DNA of 64,000 nt from Paenibacillus pinistramenti (GTDB taxonomy: Bacteria > Bacillota > Bacilli > Paenibacillales > Paenibacillaceae): the NCBI RefSeq assembly GCF_005869875.1, contig NZ_VAWG01000002.1, positions 62,001 to 126,000 of the forward strand, read 5' to 3'. The position numbers and the translations under genes were made by a program. Numbering within the stretch: the first letter of the stretch is position 1; each line of letters begins with the position of its first letter. Positions 62,493 to 64,000 of this stretch are shown one piece after another. A model generated the notes under the pieces. That model did not search any database, was not told where the DNA came from, and saw only the letters and a program-made list of their open reading frames with translations.

Positions 62493-64000
62493 TTACTCAT
62501 CAAAATTTAAATAAATCTTATACAGAACTTGTGCAGCTTCTGCTCTGGTTGTCGAACCTGCAGGATTCAGGGTCATATCGCCCCGCCCGTTCATGAAGCC
62601 CATCATAACCATAGCAGCGATATCTCCGGATGCGTAGTTTGCTGCTTTGTTCGCATCTTTAAATCCTTTAATATCATCAGCTGCACCGTTCTGCACTTCT
62701 TTATTAGCTGCCCGTAATGCCCTCATCGTCAGGACGGCCATGTCCTGCCTTGTAATTTCTGCTTCAGGATTGAAATAGCCGTTGGAGCCTAGAGTTATAC
62801 CAAGAGCTTTAGCAATTCCAATTTCGGTATAATACGGGTTGGTTTCCTTCATATCAATGAAGTTACCAATGAAGTTACCGTTGAAGTTACCGTTGAAGTT
62901 ACCGTTTAAATCAGCTGAAAGTCCAAGTGTTCTTACCAGCCATCCCAGATATTCACTTCTTGTAATTTTGTTGTCAGGATTGAAGCTGGCAGATGATGTA
63001 CCCTCTATAAAGCCCTTAGATGCCAACGTTTCAACTGCCGCTTTGTACCATGAATTCGGTGTTACGTCATTGAAACTCATTTTAGTGTAGGCAACAGCAT
63101 ATTTACCGGTATGAGTCGTTGTAAATACCACAGCTTTTTGGGCAGTGTCATATTCAGCATTCCTAATCCGAACAAGCTCTCCGGTTTCATCAATGTACCA
63201 AGCAGCGAGGTATTCGGAGTTTGCCTGTTCTTCAGCAGCTGGAGTATAAGGGATCTCTATCTCAACCGGTGCATTCAAGTTACTTTCTGTTACTTCCACT
63301 CCAGCTAGTTTGACACTAAAGTCTATGACAGGTCTGCTGCCTGCAACGCTTCTAGAGTCAGGATCAAGCTTTGAAATGTCAGCCATTCCAATCATCAATT
63401 CGACACTTTGAGTACCCGTTGATGCTGTCTTTAGAAGAAGATTTGAAGGTACTCGTATCGTTCCGAATTCTGTAGCCACTTCTATCTTCATATTGCCTTT
63501 ATCCGAGATTAGAGCGGTTTGAGGAAGCTCAATCGCATAAGCGGCTGCTCCCTCTATTTCCGGTATTTCGACTAGTACCGTTTTTACACCAGCGCTGTCA
63601 GCTTTTGCATTCTCCAGCGCTTTATTTATTTCTTCCTGCGTGATCAATACTGCTAGTGCTATGCCGGTCTCCTTGTTCACCGTTGGCGGAGCCGTATTAA
63701 TCTTAGCTCCTTCAACTATGTTGGTCACAGGAGCTGCTATAGACACAGGTGCATGAGTATGCTTAGGCTTAGGTGCTGATGTATGCGTTGGCGTTGGTGT
63801 TGGTTCAGGTGTAGGCGTTGGTGTAGGTCCTGGAGTAGGTTCAGGTGTAGGTTCAGAACTAGGCTCTGGAGTTGGTTCAGGTGTAGGTGTAGGTTCGGCC
63901 GGGTCTACAGCTGGGTTACTTATTATGATCGTCAGTGGTTGACTAGCGTAATGAACTGCAGTTTCTTTAAACCTTACATAGTAGGTTCCAACGGCAAGAT
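62493..64000 (-). CDS. S-layer-homology surface protein, C-terminal part (5' end outside window)
   Basis: At least 502 residues, open to the window edge. From the N-terminal side: an Ig-like stretch (LAVGTYYVRFKETAVHYASQPLTIII), a Pro-Thr-Glu linker of about 40 residues, a ~230-residue domain (NIVEGAKINTAPPTVNKETGIALAVLITQEEINKALE, then AYAIELPQTALI), and three SLH domains. SLH1 is FNDVTPNSWYKAAVETLASKGFIEGTSSASFNPDNKITRSEYLGWLV, SLH2 IDMKETNPYYTEIGIAKALGITLG, SLH3 FKDANKAANYASGDIAAMVMMGFMNG. SLH domains bind pyruvylated secondary cell-wall polymer, so the protein is displayed on the surface. The loop between SLH1 and SLH2 holds a short N-G-N-F repeat. Confidence 0.9.
   Translation of the reverse strand, partial: LAVGTYYVRFKETAVHYASQPLTIIISNPAVDPAEPTPTPEPTPEPSSEPTPEPTPGPTPTPTPEPTPTPTHTSAPKPKHTHAPVSIAAPVTNIVEGAKINTAPPTVNKETGIALAVLITQEEINKALENAKADSAGVKTVLVEIPEIEGAAAYAIELPQTALISDKGNMKIEVATEFGTIRVPSNLLLKTASTGTQSVELMIGMADISKLDPDSRSVAGSRPVIDFSVKLAGVEVTESNLNAPVEIEIPYTPAAEEQANSEYLAAWYIDETGELVRIRNAEYDTAQKAVVFTTTHTGKYAVAYTKMSFNDVTPNSWYKAAVETLASKGFIEGTSSASFNPDNKITRSEYLGWLVRTLGLSADLNGNFNGNFNGNFIGNFIDMKETNPYYTEIGIAKALGITLGSNGYFNPEAEITRQDMAVLTMRALRAANKEVQNGAADDIKGFKDANKAANYASGDIAAMVMMGFMNGRGDMTLNPAGSTTRAEAAQVLYKIYLNFDE
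62857..62904 (-). repeat. 12-bp tandem repeat inside the SLH region
   Basis: Four in-frame 12-bp units encode the NGNF-type repeat between SLH1 and SLH2. Units differ at one or two positions. Confidence 0.85.

Overview
The window looks like a chromosomal segment of a Paenibacillus-type, spore-forming Firmicute. This is inferred from gene content and sequence style: strong GGAGG-type ribosome binding sites, many TTG/GTG starts, a YeeI-type YebC2, a XerS-type recombinase, DUF3891 and DUF3900 proteins, a yclNOPQ-type siderophore importer, GH42, GH127 and GH13 glycosidases, and a surface protein with SLH domains. No rRNA, tRNA, CRISPR array, intact insertion sequence or prophage was seen.

Layout. 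1-5 kb: the end of an MFS transporter, then a tightly coupled operon (ABC ATPase, FG-GAP-like lipoprotein, OmpR-type regulator, histidine kinase, GNAT). 5-12 kb: glycogen and alpha-glucan metabolism, with glgC divergent from glgB-glgA and a convergent cyclomaltodextrinase. 12-14.5 kb: a polar amino-acid ABC importer with a good sigma-A promoter and an intra-operon terminator. 14.5-16.5 kb: cell-wall proteins (LysM-3D protein, polysaccharide deacetylase). 16.5-20.7 kb: pyrK-pyrD outside a pyr operon, an LpdD-like protein, then moeA and mobB. 20.7-33.3 kb: xerS, yebC2, an unusual chemotaxis-type receptor, an AraC regulator, a CysP-like sulfate permease next to the stump of a sulfate-type binding protein, a second Xer-like recombinase and several conserved unknowns. 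33.5-38.3 kb: ldh, a PgdA-like deacetylase, a beta-propeller lipoprotein and a small Cys-rich protein behind an Fnr/Rex-type box. 38.3-43.3 kb: a flavoprotein, an FGGY kinase and a GH42 beta-galactosidase. 43.4-47.3 kb: the Fur-boxed yclNOPQ-like operon. 47.3-48.4 kb: gene-poor, with decayed coding sequence. 48.4-57.7 kb: a small methyltransferase and a giant DUF11 repeat protein that is split near its C-terminal end. 57.9-64 kb: a MetE-like protein, a GH127 beta-L-arabinofuranosidase broken by an 8-bp duplication, its divergent AraC regulator, and a 5'-truncated SLH surface protein.

Several genes are broken: a GNAT at 22.1 kb, an MFS transporter at 27.3 kb, a binding-protein stump at 28.9 kb, a small gene at 48.1 kb, the DUF11 protein at 55.96 kb and GH127 at 60.1 kb. 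Two sit at short repeats, so true mutation and sequencing error both remain possible. Regulatory sites that can be read directly include a near-perfect Fur box, WalR-type direct repeats before two cell-wall genes, two TGTGA-N6-TCACA palindromes and many intrinsic terminators. Nothing here is clearly a new defence or mobile system. The most unusual items are the giant two-domain-periodic DUF11 protein, the receptor with its sensor-like domain at the C-terminus, and the ABC ATPase/lipoprotein/two-component operon that has no permease.
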